A DNA stretch of 64,000 nt from Carideicomes alvinocaridis (GCA_005473895.2 SRJI02000001.1:310001-374000), one strand, 5' to 3'; shown: positions 9,085 through 21,752, numbered from the stretch's first letter. A program made the numbers and translations. The notes: generated from the letters alone by a model not told the origin.

Positions 9085-9161
9085 GGGCCTGTAGCTCAAT
9101 TGGTTAGAGCAGAGCGCTCATAACGCTTTGGTTGGGGGTTCGAGTCCCTCCGGGCCTACCA
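9085..9161 (+). tRNA. tRNA with CAU anticodon, probably tRNA-Ile2 (lysidine-modified)
   Basis: A 77-nt cloverleaf with encoded CCA. The acceptor stem GGGCCTG pairs with CGGGCCT (a G-U at 1-72). The D-arm is GCTC/GAGC, the anticodon stem GAGCG/CGCTT with loop CTCATAA, and the T-arm has GGTTCGAGTCC. The anticodon CAT is at 9119-9121. The acceptor pairs C4-G69 and C5-G68 match known TilS identity pairs of E. coli tRNA-Ile2. This favours an AUA-reading isoleucine tRNA over elongator methionine tRNA; automated tools may label it Met. Confidence 0.9.
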
Positions 9162-9412
9162 GCCGCAATTCCCGGACAAGACCCGCCTGCTGCCATTGAA
9201 TGCAAATCAACCACTTAGGGCATGATGCGGCCCGGAGCGTCACGGGCAATCCGAAGCCTGTTGGCCGTTGTTGTTGTCCACTTTGCCTGAGCGGTGGCCG
9301 TTTCGCGGGTCGTAAGGACTAAATAGCTCCGCGCTCCATAGACGCCTTCGCATCTCAAATTCTGCTGCCTCTCGCAGCCGAGGGCGACCGTATCCCGTCC
9401 CAGTCGTGCGGC
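9162..9412. other. Non-coding stretch downstream of the tRNA
   Basis: About 250 bp between the tRNA and the end of the SARP-type regulator gene. The composition is less GC-rich than the flanks (for example GTTGTTGTTGTCC and ACTAAATAGC). No open frame, hairpin terminator or copy of the tRNA 3' end was found by eye. It may be the left junction of an acquired segment. Confidence 0.4.
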
Positions 9413-11386
9413 TCAGTCGAAACCGATCATACCTGCGACAGACCTGAATCTTGCCTCTGCATCCGCCGCGAACTTGTAGGATGATAGGAACGTGTCGACC
9501 GTGTAGCCAGGTCTCGAGGTCCGGATTTCCGCTCCAATGGCGCGGGCCTCTTCGATGCGGCCGGCCAGGGCGAGGCTCAGGGCCGCTATCGGTTTGATAA
9601 GGAGGTGGGCATTGGGGCGCTTCGCGGCCTGGATCGCCAGGTCGGCGGCTTCACTGAACCGATCGAGGCGGACATAGGCGATCGCTTTCGACCCGAGCAT
9701 TCCGAAAAGCAGAGGGTCGTAAGGACTGAGAGCACGCGAGCGGTCCGAGGCACGAATGGCGCTTCCCGGATCGCCGGACTGCGCCTGCACGAAGGCCAGC
9801 GCATAGTGAGCCGCTGCAAAACCCGGGCTGAGGCTGACGGCCTGCTCCAATTCCCCGATGGCCGTGGTTTGCTCGCCACTCAGCCATAATGCGCGGCCCA
9901 TTGCCAGATGCGCGGACGGATCGAGTGCGTCCGCCATCAGCGATTTTTCCGCGGCGGTCCGGGCGAGGTCCATTTCCTGCAGATTGTCGTTCCAGCACTG
10001 AAACGCGCTTTGCCAGTGGGTGAAGGACAGGCCGGCATGAGCGCGGGCGAATGTCGGGTCCGCCTCGACCGCCTGCCGGAAGCGCAGTTGCGCCCTGTCG
10101 TTCTCCGCGCGAGTGAAGCGATACATGTGCCACAGCCCGCGGTGATAGCAGTCCCAGGCATCGACGGAATTCGGCGGCCTGAGAACGGCGCGCTTCATTT
10201 CGGCGAATTCGATCTGGTTGTGGAGCGTTGCGACGAGCTTGTCTCCGACCAGATCCAGAAGCTCGAAGGTTTCCGTTTCGGGCAGGTCTTTCGGCAGGGC
10301 GTAGCTTTCGGACCAGAGAATGCCCGAGGACCACGCATCCGAGAGTTCGACGCCGATCAGGACACGGTCCCGGTGCCGCAAAATCCTGCCGGTGGCGACG
10401 TAGTCGACGTTCAAGGCCCGGGCAGCGGCCGCCGGATCGGTCCCGCTTTCGGTCAGGGCGAAGACGGAGCCCTGCGCGATGACCGTGATGGATCGCATCC
10501 TGGCGAGCCGGGTGATGATGTCCCGGGTGAAACCGCTGCCAAGTCCGGCATGGTTCGCCGGGGCCCGGTCATCCTGGAAGGGCATGATAGCCACCGAGAT
10601 GCCGGGACGCGCCGGAGGCGTGCGATCGGCCCCGGCCGCGCGTGTTTCGGCCTCAGCCTCATGCGCCGCGGTGCCAAGCGCGCCCCCGGGCCGCCGCGCT
10701 GCTGCCACGGTGCGGACGGTCGCACGGGCCGCACGGGAGCAGTCGCGCAGCGCATCGTGCGCTCTCTTGTCGTCCGGCTCGATCCCGACCCATTTCTGCG
10801 CAAGCCGGATGCTCTGCGTATCGCCGGGGGGCAGGCGCCGGATCAGGTGCTCGAGGATCGCGGCCTGTGTGTTGCGACAGTGCTCGCGCTGGCTGGCGAG
10901 CCAGGTCCCCAGGTCGGGGCTCCGGCCCAGGCACAATCCTTCGACGAAGTCACCGGTGCAGTGGTCCGCCAACCGGATGAGGTCGTCCGTGTCCACCCTG
11001 TCCAGCCCCTTGCGGACGGCGCGTTCCATTTGAACTGCGTCGATTTCGGCATCCGCAAGATCAAGACTGACCATGTCGTCCTTGGCGATCACGCGAGGCC
11101 GATCGGGACGGTCGAGCACCGATCTCATCGAGGTCAGGTACCCTCTGAGCTCGCCCCTCGGGTCGCTCGCGGTGTTCCCGAGCAATTCGCAAAGGCGGCT
11201 GCGGCCGACGGGGCGCTCCGCCAGCGCCAGATAGGCGATCAGCGCCCGGACCTTGCGCGACTTCGGAAGGACCACAGGACAGCCCTGGCGCAGGACGCAC
11301 AGAGGCCCGACCAATCTTATCGAAAGCGCGGCGTCTTCCGTATCTGGTGGCGGCTTTTCCACTCCGATTTCCACGTCGGTTTGCAT
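9413..11386 (-). CDS. SARP-type transcriptional regulator with TolB-like and TPR domains
   Basis: A 657-residue putative regulator. Residues about 25-110 form an OmpR-like winged helix (IRLVGPLCVLRQGCPVVLP, KSRKVRALIAYLAL, RGYLTSMRSVL). Residues about 115-230 resemble the bacterial transcriptional activation (BTAD) helical domain. A Pro/Ala-rich linker follows, then a TolB-amino-terminal-like region (SVAIMPFQDD through VDYVATGRILRHRDRVLI, about 265-370). The C-terminal 280 residues are TPR-like helices (DPTFARAHAGLSFTHW, GFAAAHYALAFVQAQSGD). No cyclase or ATPase motif is present. The ATG at 11386 is chosen since residues upstream to 11707 look non-coding. It faces away from the small secreted protein gene at 11671. 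Target and signal are unknown. Confidence 0.82.
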   Translation of the reverse strand: MQTDVEIGVEKPPPDTEDAALSIRLVGPLCVLRQGCPVVLPKSRKVRALIAYLALAERPVGRSRLCELLGNTASDPRGELRGYLTSMRSVLDRPDRPRVIAKDDMVSLDLADAEIDAVQMERAVRKGLDRVDTDDLIRLADHCTGDFVEGLCLGRSPDLGTWLASQREHCRNTQAAILEHLIRRLPPGDTQSIRLAQKWVGIEPDDKRAHDALRDCSRAARATVRTVAAARRPGGALGTAAHEAEAETRAAGADRTPPARPGISVAIMPFQDDRAPANHAGLGSGFTRDIITRLARMRSITVIAQGSVFALTESGTDPAAAARALNVDYVATGRILRHRDRVLIGVELSDAWSSGILWSESYALPKDLPETETFELLDLVGDKLVATLHNQIEFAEMKRAVLRPPNSVDAWDCYHRGLWHMYRFTRAENDRAQLRFRQAVEADPTFARAHAGLSFTHWQSAFQCWNDNLQEMDLARTAAEKSLMADALDPSAHLAMGRALWLSGEQTTAIGELEQAVSLSPGFAAAHYALAFVQAQSGDPGSAIRASDRSRALSPYDPLLFGMLGSKAIAYVRLDRFSEAADLAIQAAKRPNAHLLIKPIAALSLALAGRIEEARAIGAEIRTSRPGYTVDTFLSSYKFAADAEARFRSVAGMIGFD

Positions 11387-11670
11387 GATCGTTTCCGCGC
11401 CTCGGTGGCAGGCTTCGAGGGCGTCCGCGTCTCGCGGGACTCTGGCGACCGCGGAGCGAACCGACCGGGGCGATGTGGTGTCACCTAAAGCATACCGGCA
11501 AATGCCGTTCTTTCCAAAATGAAAGTCGCCGCCAGCCCTCGTGAACGACCATCCGCCGAATGGTTGGGCGGCGCCATCGGAACGCCGGGCGTGCATCCGG
11601 CACCGCGCGAGGCACCGGAAGCCGGCAGCAGGGGCACGCCGAAGACGTGCCGAGCAATGGGAGAATTGCC

Positions 11671-12159
11671 ATGGTCCGGAGAAGCAAGGTGAGCGGTCAG
11701 CCGGCAATCGGCCACGGGTCGATCCCTACAGGCTCGATCCGGCGGCTGTCGATTTCGGCCGGCCTGATGGTGGCCCTGGCCTCGGCGTCGATGGCAGCCG
11801 CGGCCTGCCCCGATGTCGCAGGGGATCGCCAAGTCCCGGTGCGCCCGGCAATCGTCGCCGGAAGCCGGCTGGTATTCGCGCCCGGAGCCTATATCGAACT
11901 GCGCGAGACCGCGAACCCGGCGGCGGTGGCGGAGGTCTATTTCAAGAACCGGCCCGTCAACGGACCCTGCGATGACGGGATCTACCGCCTGGCCCTGGGT
12001 GAGGTCCGGATCGAACTGACCTTCACCTGGGATGCCGATGGCTACCAGGACGACAGGATCGAGCTGCGGGTCAGCCGGGGCTTCTCCATCGCGGAACCGA
12101 CAATCCGTGTGCCCGAAGGCGCTGACGCCCAGGTGTTCATATATCCGGCCCTGTCATGA
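11671..12159 (+). CDS. Small secreted hypothetical protein
   Basis: A 162-residue protein with an N-terminal Arg-containing region and a hydrophobic signal segment (ISAGLMVALASASMAAAA) ending at about residue 45, probably cut by signal peptidase I before ACPD. The mature domain (about 115 residues) is beta-rich (GAYIELRETANPA, EVRIELTFTWDADGYQDD, RIELRVSRGFSI) and has two cysteines that may pair. I do not recognise the family. The ATG at 11671 has GGGAG 7 nt upstream. It is divergent from the SARP-type regulator gene, so it is a candidate target of it. Confidence 0.65.
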   Translation: MVRRSKVSGQPAIGHGSIPTGSIRRLSISAGLMVALASASMAAAACPDVAGDRQVPVRPAIVAGSRLVFAPGAYIELRETANPAAVAEVYFKNRPVNGPCDDGIYRLALGEVRIELTFTWDADGYQDDRIELRVSRGFSIAEPTIRVPEGADAQVFIYPALS

Positions 12160-12357
12160 ACGAAGACGGGGGAGCCGCCGTGAATTCCTTGTTGGCCCAT
12201 GGGTCCGTGGCCGCCGTTCCCGGCCCTCCGCATCCTGGGAGGCGGAGCCGCCCGTGCGGTGCGCGGCAGCTTGAAGCATGGGCCGGCCCCGGAGCCCGGG
12301 CGGCGGAAACCGGTCGCTCCCGGTGACTTGCCGAGCTTTCGCGGACGGTCTGCGCCG

Positions 12358-13191
12358 TCACGTCCCGCCTGCGCGCATGGAGGCCGCCGCGGCGAGTTCG
12401 ATCACTTCTGTCGTGGTCTGTTCCTGCCGCGCCTGCCGGTAGCGCCCGACCATGTCGGCGCGGCGCGTCTTGAGGTTTCCCTGCGCCCGGGCCATCGCCT
12501 CGAGGCGCGCCCGGTTCTCGATCCGGAGGCCGAGCATGATCGTCCGCGCGATTTCCGCGAAGAGGGTCTCGGCCAGAAGCGCCAGCAGAAGCGCCTCGGC
12601 CGGAAGCGTGGTCAGCGTCGGAGGCCCGGCGCTCTGCACGACCGGCGCGGCGCCCGGCTCGGGCGGCCAGATCCGTCCGACCTCGACCGGGAGCCCGGGG
12701 CGATCGGTCCCCGATATCGACAGGATGGGCCCCGGATAGGCCGCGCCGAGCTCGAGCAGCTTGTCCGTCACCTCGCTGGCCAGGGCCGGCACCATGTCCG
12801 CCGAGGCGGGCATGTCCGCCGTCCAGAGCGCGCCTTCCCCGGCATCGCCGAGCATCGCGACGGTGCGCTGCCCGATGACGAGACGGCCCGCGCCGGGCGG
12901 GGCGAGCGTTGTCGCCGCCTCCGCGACGCGTGCCGGATAGCCCCCGCAGAACCCCTGCGCGGCGCCCACGACGAGGACAAGGCTGGCGCCCTCTTTCGGC
13001 AGCGGTGTGGCAGGCGCGGTGAGCCGCCCGAGCGCCCCGGCGACATAGGCTCCGTAACCCGAGATCGCGTCAAGCCCGGCCTGCGCCCCCGCCGAATGGG
13101 CCGCCGCGATGGCGCGGAGGGCACCCACGACCTCGCCGATCTCGTCGATCGTGCCGAGGCGTCGGCGGATATCATCGAGCCGTTCGGTCAT
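12358..13191 (-). CDS. atpG: N-type ATPase gamma subunit
   Basis: The central shaft subunit of an alternative (N-type) rotary ATPase. The 277-residue protein starts [29 protein letters not shown], with the N-terminal coiled-coil helix. It ends with a second long helix containing [23 protein letters not shown], the rotor coiled coil, and a [15 protein letters not shown] tail as in F-type gamma. The sequence between is divergent from housekeeping gamma, as expected for this subfamily. It is the last gene of the operon, and its ATG overlaps the atpA TGA by 4 nt. No clear U-rich terminator hairpin is seen in 12160-12357. Confidence 0.92.
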   Translation of the reverse strand: MTERLDDIRRRLGTIDEIGEVVGALRAIAAAHSAGAQAGLDAISGYGAYVAGALGRLTAPATPLPKEGASLVLVVGAAQGFCGGYPARVAEAATTLAPPGAGRLVIGQRTVAMLGDAGEGALWTADMPASADMVPALASEVTDKLLELGAAYPGPILSISGTDRPGLPVEVGRIWPPEPGAAPVVQSAGPPTLTTLPAEALLLALLAETLFAEIARTIMLGLRIENRARLEAMARAQGNLKTRRADMVGRYRQARQEQTTTEVIELAAAASMRAGGT

Positions 13192-14690
13192 TCCGCCTCC
13201 AACGCCGCGCGCACCGCCTCCAGCAGGGCCGCGCGGGTGTCGTCGTCCAGCGCGTCCGGAAGGGCACGCAACCCGTCGAAGCGTGGATCGCCGCCCAGCC
13301 TCTTCGGGAGAACGCCCTTGAGCGCCGCGATCCGGCCCGGGTCGATCTTGTCCAGCACTCCGGCGTCGAGCGCGGCCAGCAGAGCGACCTGCGCGACCAG
13401 CGGAAGCGGCGCGAACCTGTGCTGCGCCAGAAGCGCCGCGATCCATTCGCCCCGCACGAGGCGGGCGGCGCTGGCACTGTCGCCGAAGCCGCCGAACCGC
13501 GAGAAGATCTTCATCTCGAGATACTGCGCGTAATCGAGCCGCACCCGCCCGGCGACCGCCTTCATCGCGCCGGCCTGCGCCTTTCCGCCCACGCGGCTGA
13601 CCGACAGGCCCACGTCGATGGCAGGGCGCTGGTTCGCGGCGAAAAGCGCGGCCGAGGTGACGATCTGGCCGTCCGAGATCGAGATGAGGTTCGTCGGGAT
13701 GTAGGCCGACAGGTTGCCGGCATCGATCTCCGCGATGGGCAGCGCGGTGATGGAGCCGCCGCAACGCTTGGCGGACCGCTTGCCCGACCTCTCCAGCAGC
13801 CGGGCGTGGAGGTAGAAGATGTCACCGGGATAGGCCTCCCGCCCCGGCGGCTGGCGCGCGAGAAGCGCGAGTTCCCTGTGGGTCGCGGCATGCTTGGTCA
13901 GATCGTCGTAGACGATGAGGACATCGCGCCCCGTCTCGCAATAGGCCTCGGCCATGCTGGTGGCCGAGAACGGGGCGAGCCATCGCAGACCCGGCTCGCC
14001 CGCGGCCTCGGCTACGACAAAGATCGTCCGCTCCATCGCTCCCCGGCTGCGCACGGTGTCGATCACCCGGGCCACCGCCGAGGCGTGCTGCCCGATCGCG
14101 ACGTAGATGCAGATCACGTCGCTCTCGCGCTGGTTCAGGATGGCGTCGACGGCGATCGAGGTCTTCCCCGTCTGGCGCTCACCGACGATCAGTTCGCGCT
14201 GCCCCCGCCCGATGGCGAACAGCGCGTCGACGACCAGCAGGCCGGTTTCCAGCGGCTGGTTGACGAAATCACGCTCGATGATGCCGGGGGCAAGGCGCTC
14301 GGCCGGCAGTCGCGCCGTCGTCTCCGGCAGCTCGCGGTCGTCGAGCGGGCGGCCCAGCGGATCGACCACGCGCCCGAGCAGCGCCTCCCCGACGGGGACC
14401 GAGACCGCCTGCCCCGTGCGCGCCACGGGTTGGCCGGCGGAGATCCCGTCCGAAGGGTCGATGAGCGCGACCTGGACCGTGGTCTCTTCCAGGGCCAGCA
14501 CGAAGCCCCGCGCGCCGGTGGAAAAGATCAGCTCCTCGTCGAGGAAGACGCCCGGCAGGCCCGACACCGTGGCCAGACCGTCCGCAAGGCCGATCACGGC
14601 GCCGCGTTCCTGAGCCGAGGCCCCGAGCTCGGCCCCGGCGATCCGCGCCTTGAGCGCATCCATCGCGGCCTCATGCGGCGCTTCGGTCAT
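13188..14690 (-). CDS. atpA: N-type ATPase alpha subunit
   Basis: A 500-residue non-catalytic nucleotide-binding subunit. It has the P-loop GERQTGKTS (about residue 167), [18 protein letters not shown] before it, the [13 protein letters not shown] segment that supplies the arginine finger, and the alpha C-terminal helical region. The N-terminal segment resembles the stator-contacting end of F1 alpha. The ATG at 14690 overlaps the end of atpF by 20 nt, and its own TGA overlaps the atpG ATG, so expression is tightly coupled. A separate housekeeping F1Fo operon is expected elsewhere in the genome but is not in this window. Confidence 0.95.
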   Translation of the reverse strand: MTEAPHEAAMDALKARIAGAELGASAQERGAVIGLADGLATVSGLPGVFLDEELIFSTGARGFVLALEETTVQVALIDPSDGISAGQPVARTGQAVSVPVGEALLGRVVDPLGRPLDDRELPETTARLPAERLAPGIIERDFVNQPLETGLLVVDALFAIGRGQRELIVGERQTGKTSIAVDAILNQRESDVICIYVAIGQHASAVARVIDTVRSRGAMERTIFVVAEAAGEPGLRWLAPFSATSMAEAYCETGRDVLIVYDDLTKHAATHRELALLARQPPGREAYPGDIFYLHARLLERSGKRSAKRCGGSITALPIAEIDAGNLSAYIPTNLISISDGQIVTSAALFAANQRPAIDVGLSVSRVGGKAQAGAMKAVAGRVRLDYAQYLEMKIFSRFGGFGDSASAARLVRGEWIAALLAQHRFAPLPLVAQVALLAALDAGVLDKIDPGRIAALKGVLPKRLGGDPRFDGLRALPDALDDDTRAALLEAVRAALEAE

Positions 14691-15399
14691 CCTGCATCGC
14701 CCTCCCGAGCGTTTCGAGGTCGTGGGCAAGCGAGTTTCTCAGAACGCCGCTGCCCGAGCGCAGTTCGAGACCCTCGATCAGGTCGGGGTCGGTGGAGACC
14801 CCGGCGGTCGCGCCGTAGGCCTTGAGCGCGGCGCGGGGACCGTCCAGCACGTTGTCCGGCAGCGCCGTGGCGGAGACGAGGGTCAGGTCGCTGCCGCCCA
14901 GCAGGGCCTCGCGCTCTGCCGCCTCCATCTTCTCCAGCGCCTCGGTCAGCCGCGCCGCGTAGCCGTGGGGTCCGTCGGGTCGTTCCGCGAGCATGCGACG
15001 CGCGATGGCGAGGGCCAGGTCCTGCGCCCGTGCCAGCGCCTGCGCCGCCGCGGCGGAATCCTCTCGCGCACGGGCGGCGCGGCCCTCTGCCTCGATCTTG
15101 TCGGCCTCGGCACGGGCCTTCGCGATGATCGCGGCGCTTCGGGTTTCAGCCTCGGTTTCAGCCTTCTCCAACACCGCGGAGCGGGCAGCGGCCGAGGCCT
15201 TTGCCTCCTGCGCGGCTCTGGCGGCGGCCGCCTCGGCCTCGGTCTTCGCCGCCGAGGCTGCGTCGAGCGCGGCCCGGGTTTCGGCGCGGCGCGTCTCGAT
15301 CATCGCCGCGACCGGGCGGAACAGGAAATGACGCAGGATCGCCAGCAGCACCAGGAGATTGATCACCTGCAGCGCGAAGGTCGTCCAGTCGAAGCTCAT
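14671..15399 (-). CDS. atpF: N-type ATPase b subunit (peripheral stalk)
   Basis: A 242-residue stalk subunit with one N-terminal membrane helix ([20 protein letters not shown], residues about 7-26). A very long Ala/Glu/Arg-rich coiled coil follows (about 30-150), then a C-terminal domain with [21 protein letters not shown]. It is longer than housekeeping b (about 160 residues). The C-terminal part resembles delta, which fits the absence of a separate delta gene in N-ATPase operons. Its ATG overlaps the atpE stop by 4 nt. Confidence 0.92.
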   Translation of the reverse strand: MSFDWTTFALQVINLLVLLAILRHFLFRPVAAMIETRRAETRAALDAASAAKTEAEAAAARAAQEAKASAAARSAVLEKAETEAETRSAAIIAKARAEADKIEAEGRAARAREDSAAAAQALARAQDLALAIARRMLAERPDGPHGYAARLTEALEKMEAAEREALLGGSDLTLVSATALPDNVLDGPRAALKAYGATAGVSTDPDLIEGLELRSGSGVLRNSLAHDLETLGRAMQDDRSAA

Positions 15400-15644
15400 G
15401 GCGCGAAGGGGTTGGCGAAGAGCAGCAGCAGGGCAATCACGAGACAGTAGATCGCCATCGTCTCGATCATCGCGAGGCCCACGAAGAGCGTGCGCGAAAT
15501 CGTGCCCGCTGCCTCGGGCTGGCGTGATATCGCCTCGAGCGCCGCCGCGACCGCGCGGCCCTCGGCCAGAGCGGGACCGATCGCCCCGAGGCCGACCGCG
15601 AGAGCCGCGGAAAAGATGCTGATGATCTGGATGAGGTCGGTCAT
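15396..15644 (-). CDS. atpE: N-type ATPase c subunit (rotor ring)
   Basis: An 82-residue two-helix ring subunit. Helix 1 contains [13 protein letters not shown], with a carboxylate at the position of the Na+-ligand Gln32 of Ilyobacter c. The polar loop is [10 protein letters not shown]. Helix 2 contains [14 protein letters not shown], with the ion-carrying Glu, a following Thr and the conserved Tyr. A carboxylate in both helices is typical of N-type c subunits. Ion specificity is uncertain: Na+ was predicted for the family from such ligands, but a Burkholderia N-type ring was reported to be H+ specific. ATGA overlap with atpB. Confidence 0.95.
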   Translation of the reverse strand: MTDLIQIISIFSAALAVGLGAIGPALAEGRAVAAALEAISRQPEAAGTISRTLFVGLAMIETMAIYCLVIALLLLFANPFAP

Positions 15645-16354
15645 GGAATCTCCTTCTGCGCGGGGGGATCGGACTGGCGGCCCGGGGCCGGAGCCTCGCC
15701 GCCCGTGACGGCGGAGCCGATGAAGACAAGCGCCAGGGTCGCGAAGATGTAGGCCTGCACGGCGCCGGTCAGCAGGTCGAGCGCCATCAGCGGGATCGGG
15801 ACGAGCAGGCCGGCAAGCGACAGCACGATGCCCACCACGAAGACGCCGCTCATGACGTTGCCGAAGAGGCGGACCACGAGCGAGAAATGCCGCGTGACCT
15901 GCTCCACGAGGTTGAACGGGAGCATCACCCAGCTGGGCTTCGCGAACGCGGCGACCCAGCCGCTGACACCCTGGGCGCGGATCCCCCACCCGATACCGGC
16001 CCCGAAGACGAGCGTGGCGAGCGCCGCGTCGGTCTCGAGATGCGCGGTCGGCGGCTCCACCCCCGGCACGAGCGCGGACCAGTTGGCGCAGAGTACGAAG
16101 AGCAGCAGGGTCCCGATCAGAGCGCGGAACCGGGCCGGATCGCCGGGGATGGTCGCGCCGATCTCGGAATCGAGCGTCTCGACCAGAAGCTCCAGCACCG
16201 CCTGCGCCCTGCCCGGCCGGGTCGACAGGTGCCGCGTCACGAACATGGCGCCGCCGCCGAGAAGGATCATCAGCCCCCAGGTGATCACCACCGGCCACGT
16301 CACATGCAGCGTACCGGCCGCGAAGGCCACGGGGGCGGATAGCGGCGCCTCCAT
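15641..16354 (-). CDS. atpB: N-type ATPase a subunit (membrane stator)
   Basis: A 237-residue integral membrane protein forming the ion half-channels against the c ring. Several hydrophobic helices are visible ([39 protein letters not shown]). The conserved helix [20 protein letters not shown] carries the essential stator arginine. The C-terminal helix is [23 protein letters not shown], close to the canonical family pattern. It ends with a short Pro/Gln/Lys-rich tail. The ATG touches the atpR stop (TGATG). Confidence 0.95.
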   Translation of the reverse strand: MEAPLSAPVAFAAGTLHVTWPVVITWGLMILLGGGAMFVTRHLSTRPGRAQAVLELLVETLDSEIGATIPGDPARFRALIGTLLLFVLCANWSALVPGVEPPTAHLETDAALATLVFGAGIGWGIRAQGVSGWVAAFAKPSWVMLPFNLVEQVTRHFSLVVRLFGNVMSGVFVVGIVLSLAGLLVPIPLMALDLLTGAVQAYIFATLALVFIGSAVTGGEAPAPGRQSDPPAQKEIP

Positions 16355-16620
16355 CAGCCGGACCTCCGCAGGGCGCAGGCCCGGCCGGCCATGATGCCGG
16401 CGCTGCCCGCGAGCAGGACGACCGGGTGCCACTGGGCGAAGAGCCACAGGACGCCGCCGAGCAGGGCGAAGCGACCGACCTGCAAGGCGACCCCCGAGAT
16501 GCGGCCCGCGACCAGGAGGGACGTCACCCGCCTCAGAGAGGCGAAGTGGACCCAGCCCGCGAGGGCCCCGGCCGGGAGCGCCGCCAGTGCGGCGGCGAGG
16601 GTGGCAGGCTCGGCGTTCAT
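16354..16620 (-). CDS. atpR: N-ATPase AtpR subunit
   Basis: An 88-residue hydrophobic protein with three likely membrane helices (residues 5-25, about 40-62, about 64-82) and polar loops such as [17 protein letters not shown]. It occupies the atpR position between atpQ and atpB that defines N-type operons. AtpR is proposed to help assemble or stabilise the membrane sector, but its function is not established. Identification is by position, size and topology rather than by a strong motif. ATGA overlap with the preceding gene. Confidence 0.85.
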   Translation of the reverse strand: MNAEPATLAAALAALPAGALAGWVHFASLRRVTSLLVAGRISGVALQVGRFALLGGVLWLFAQWHPVVLLAGSAGIMAGRACALRRSG

Positions 16621-16882
16621 TGCTCATGCATCCATCTGAAGGCCAGCCACAGCCCGAGCGCCGCCCCCGCCACGAGCAATGCCGCGGACACGACGATGCC
16701 GCTGCCGAGCCAGTGATCGACCCGGCGCCCTGCATAGAGCCCGACCAGCGTCGGCACGACGATGATCCACCCCAGGACTCCGATCTGGGCAAAGCGTCTG
16801 GCCAGCGAGGGTTCGGGATCGGCCCGGCCCGCCCGGTCGCGGGCCTCGGCCCGGCGGGCCGCGTCCTCTGTCCGGTCGTCGT

Positions 16883-16886
<4 letters not shown>
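16617..16886 (-). CDS. atpQ: N-ATPase AtpQ / AtpI-like subunit
   Basis: An 89-residue protein with a charged N-terminal arm (first about 30 residues, many Arg/Asp/Glu). Two membrane helices follow (IGVLGWIIVVPTLVGLYAG and VVSAALLVAGAALGLWLAF), joined by RRVDHWLGSG. This is the AtpI/Gene-1-like layout, with QIGVLGWIIVVPTLVGLYAGRR matching AtpQ of other N-ATPase operons. It starts with GTG in a GTGA overlap with atpC. The role is probably in ring assembly or ion supply. Confidence 0.87.
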
Positions 16887-19892
<3,006 letters not shown>

Positions 19893-20324
19893 GGCGTGGC
19901 GCCCTCGACCGTTTTGGAGGGCGGGAAAGCTGGCTGCGACGGGGGCTCCGCGAGCACGCGCTCTGTGGGCTGCACGGAGGTGGACTTCGTTCGGGGGCGC
20001 TGGTTGGCAGGCATGTTCTACGAACCCGTTCGACCAAGCCGCTAGCCGGCTCTGGGGCCGAGGAGAGCAAACCTGCCCGGCGTCAGCATTGACAATTCGC
20101 AAGACAGGGCCGCAATCCGCCCGCGCCGCGGGGCCCCGCCCGCCGATTGGACGTTCTCCTCCATCGACAGGGTGCCGTCGTCATCGACGCCGCACTCCCC
20201 TTCGGTGGAGGTGATCGCGTTCATTCCGAAAAACTGAAGGGTAGCCGTGATATAGGTCGCTCGGAGCCTGCCGGTCGCTCGTTCAGCGCACCTCCCCCTT
20301 CCTCCGGATGCGCCGACGCCGGCC
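19893..20324. other. Leader/promoter region between trkH and the N-ATPase operon
   Basis: A 432-bp stretch that must contain the promoter of the ten-gene minus-strand operon. A palindrome CGAACCCGTTCG lies at 20021-20032, about 130 bp before the hydrolase start, and is a possible operator. A short minus-strand frame (20042-20224, 60 codons) begins with plausible residues (NAITSTEGECGVDDDG) but lacks a good ribosome site and is not called. No convincing -35/-10 pair was found by eye. Confidence 0.4.
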
Positions 20325-21752
20325 CTAGCGCTCCGTCGGCAGCTCCTGCCAGAAGATCGGCAGCAGCAGCACGTAGACGGTGATCATCTCCAGCCGTCCC
20401 AGGAACATCGCCAGGGTCAGGATCAGCTTCACCGGGTCGCCGAGGCTCGCGAAGTTGCCGGCAGGCCCGATGACGGAGCCGACCCCCGGGCCCACATTGG
20501 CGAGCGAGGTGAGCGCGGCGCTCGTGGCCGTGGCGAAGTCCAGCCCGAAGAGCGACAGCAGGACCGAGAGCAGGCCCAGGGTCAGCACGAAGAACATCAT
20601 GAAGGCCATGACGCCGTTCATCACCTCGTCCTCGACCCGCCGGCCCTCGTAATGGACCGCGATCACGGAATGGGGGATGGCGATCTTGCGGATCTGGGCC
20701 TTGAGCGCGCGACCGAAGATCAGCCAGCGCATCGCCTTGGCCCCGCCCGCGGTGGAGCCGGTGCAGCCGCCCACGGCGGTCAGCACGAAGAACACCGCCA
20801 CCGCGAAGCTGCCCCATTGCGTGTAATCGGTGGTGGCATAGCCCGTCGTCGTCACCACCGAGACCACGTTGAACGCCACCAGCGTGGCGGCCGAGAACAG
20901 GTCGACATGGGCGGTCAGCGCCAGCCAGATCGTCAGCACGCCGATGACCACGCCGAGGCTGACCAGCATGGCGAAGACCTGCTCGCTGCGGAAGGTGCCC
21001 CGGTAGACGCCCCGCACGTACCAGGCGAAGGGCAGCGCCCCCAGCAGCATGAACAGCGTGGCCGCCCATTGCAGGAAGGCGCTGTCGAAATGCCCGAAGG
21101 ACGCGTCGTAGCCCGAATAGCCGCCGGTGGAGAGCGTGGTCATCGCGTGGGTGATCGCGTCAAACACGCTCATTCCGCCCAGCAGGTAGACGAAGGCGCA
21201 GGCCGCCATAAGGAACAGGTAGATCCGCAGGGTGACGGAGGCGAAGGAGGTGGCGTTCTGCAGCTCCTTCTCGCCCTTGTCGGAGCTTTCGGTCCGGAAC
21301 AGCTGCATCCCGCCCACCTTGAGGATCGGCAGCAGCGCGATCCCGGTGACGATGAAGCCCACGCCGCCGACCGCCTGCAGGATCGCCCGCCACAGGATGA
21401 TCCCCCTGGGCGTCGCGTCGAGCCCGGTCATCACGGTCGAGCCGGTGGTCGTGATGCCCGACATCGCCTCGAACAGCGCGTCCACGGCACTCAGGTTCCA
21501 GAGGTAAAGCGGCAGGCTGCCCGCCACCGCCGCCGTGATCCAGACCGACGAGGTCAGCAGGAAAGTGTGCAGCCGGTGCAGGCCGAGGGTGGAGGACGAG
21601 GAGGCAAGGCTGATCGCCCCGCCGGTCAGCCCGGCGAAAAGGGCCGAGATCAGGAAGAAATAGCCGGTCTCGCCAAAGAACAGCGCATCGAGCACCATGA
21701 GGAGCGCGAAGAAGAGCAGGACAAGCCCGTTGATGAAAAAGACGAAGTTCAT
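20325..21752 (-). CDS. trkH: TrkH family potassium uptake protein
   Basis: The membrane subunit of a Trk-type K+ uptake system (475 residues, normally working with cytoplasmic TrkA). It has about ten membrane helices and four pore-loop segments with the selectivity glycines: GITTTGSTVMTGLD, MTTLSTGGYSGYDASFG, VVTTTGYATTDYTQWG and TSLANVGPGVGSVIGPAGN. The intervening VGGCTGSTAGGAKAMRW is the typical TrkH motif with its regulatory Arg. It lies upstream of the N-ATPase operon on the same strand but is separated by 432 bp, so co-transcription is uncertain. Confidence 0.95.
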   Translation of the reverse strand: MNFVFFINGLVLLFFALLMVLDALFFGETGYFFLISALFAGLTGGAISLASSSSTLGLHRLHTFLLTSSVWITAAVAGSLPLYLWNLSAVDALFEAMSGITTTGSTVMTGLDATPRGIILWRAILQAVGGVGFIVTGIALLPILKVGGMQLFRTESSDKGEKELQNATSFASVTLRIYLFLMAACAFVYLLGGMSVFDAITHAMTTLSTGGYSGYDASFGHFDSAFLQWAATLFMLLGALPFAWYVRGVYRGTFRSEQVFAMLVSLGVVIGVLTIWLALTAHVDLFSAATLVAFNVVSVVTTTGYATTDYTQWGSFAVAVFFVLTAVGGCTGSTAGGAKAMRWLIFGRALKAQIRKIAIPHSVIAVHYEGRRVEDEVMNGVMAFMMFFVLTLGLLSVLLSLFGLDFATATSAALTSLANVGPGVGSVIGPAGNFASLGDPVKLILTLAMFLGRLEMITVYVLLLPIFWQELPTER

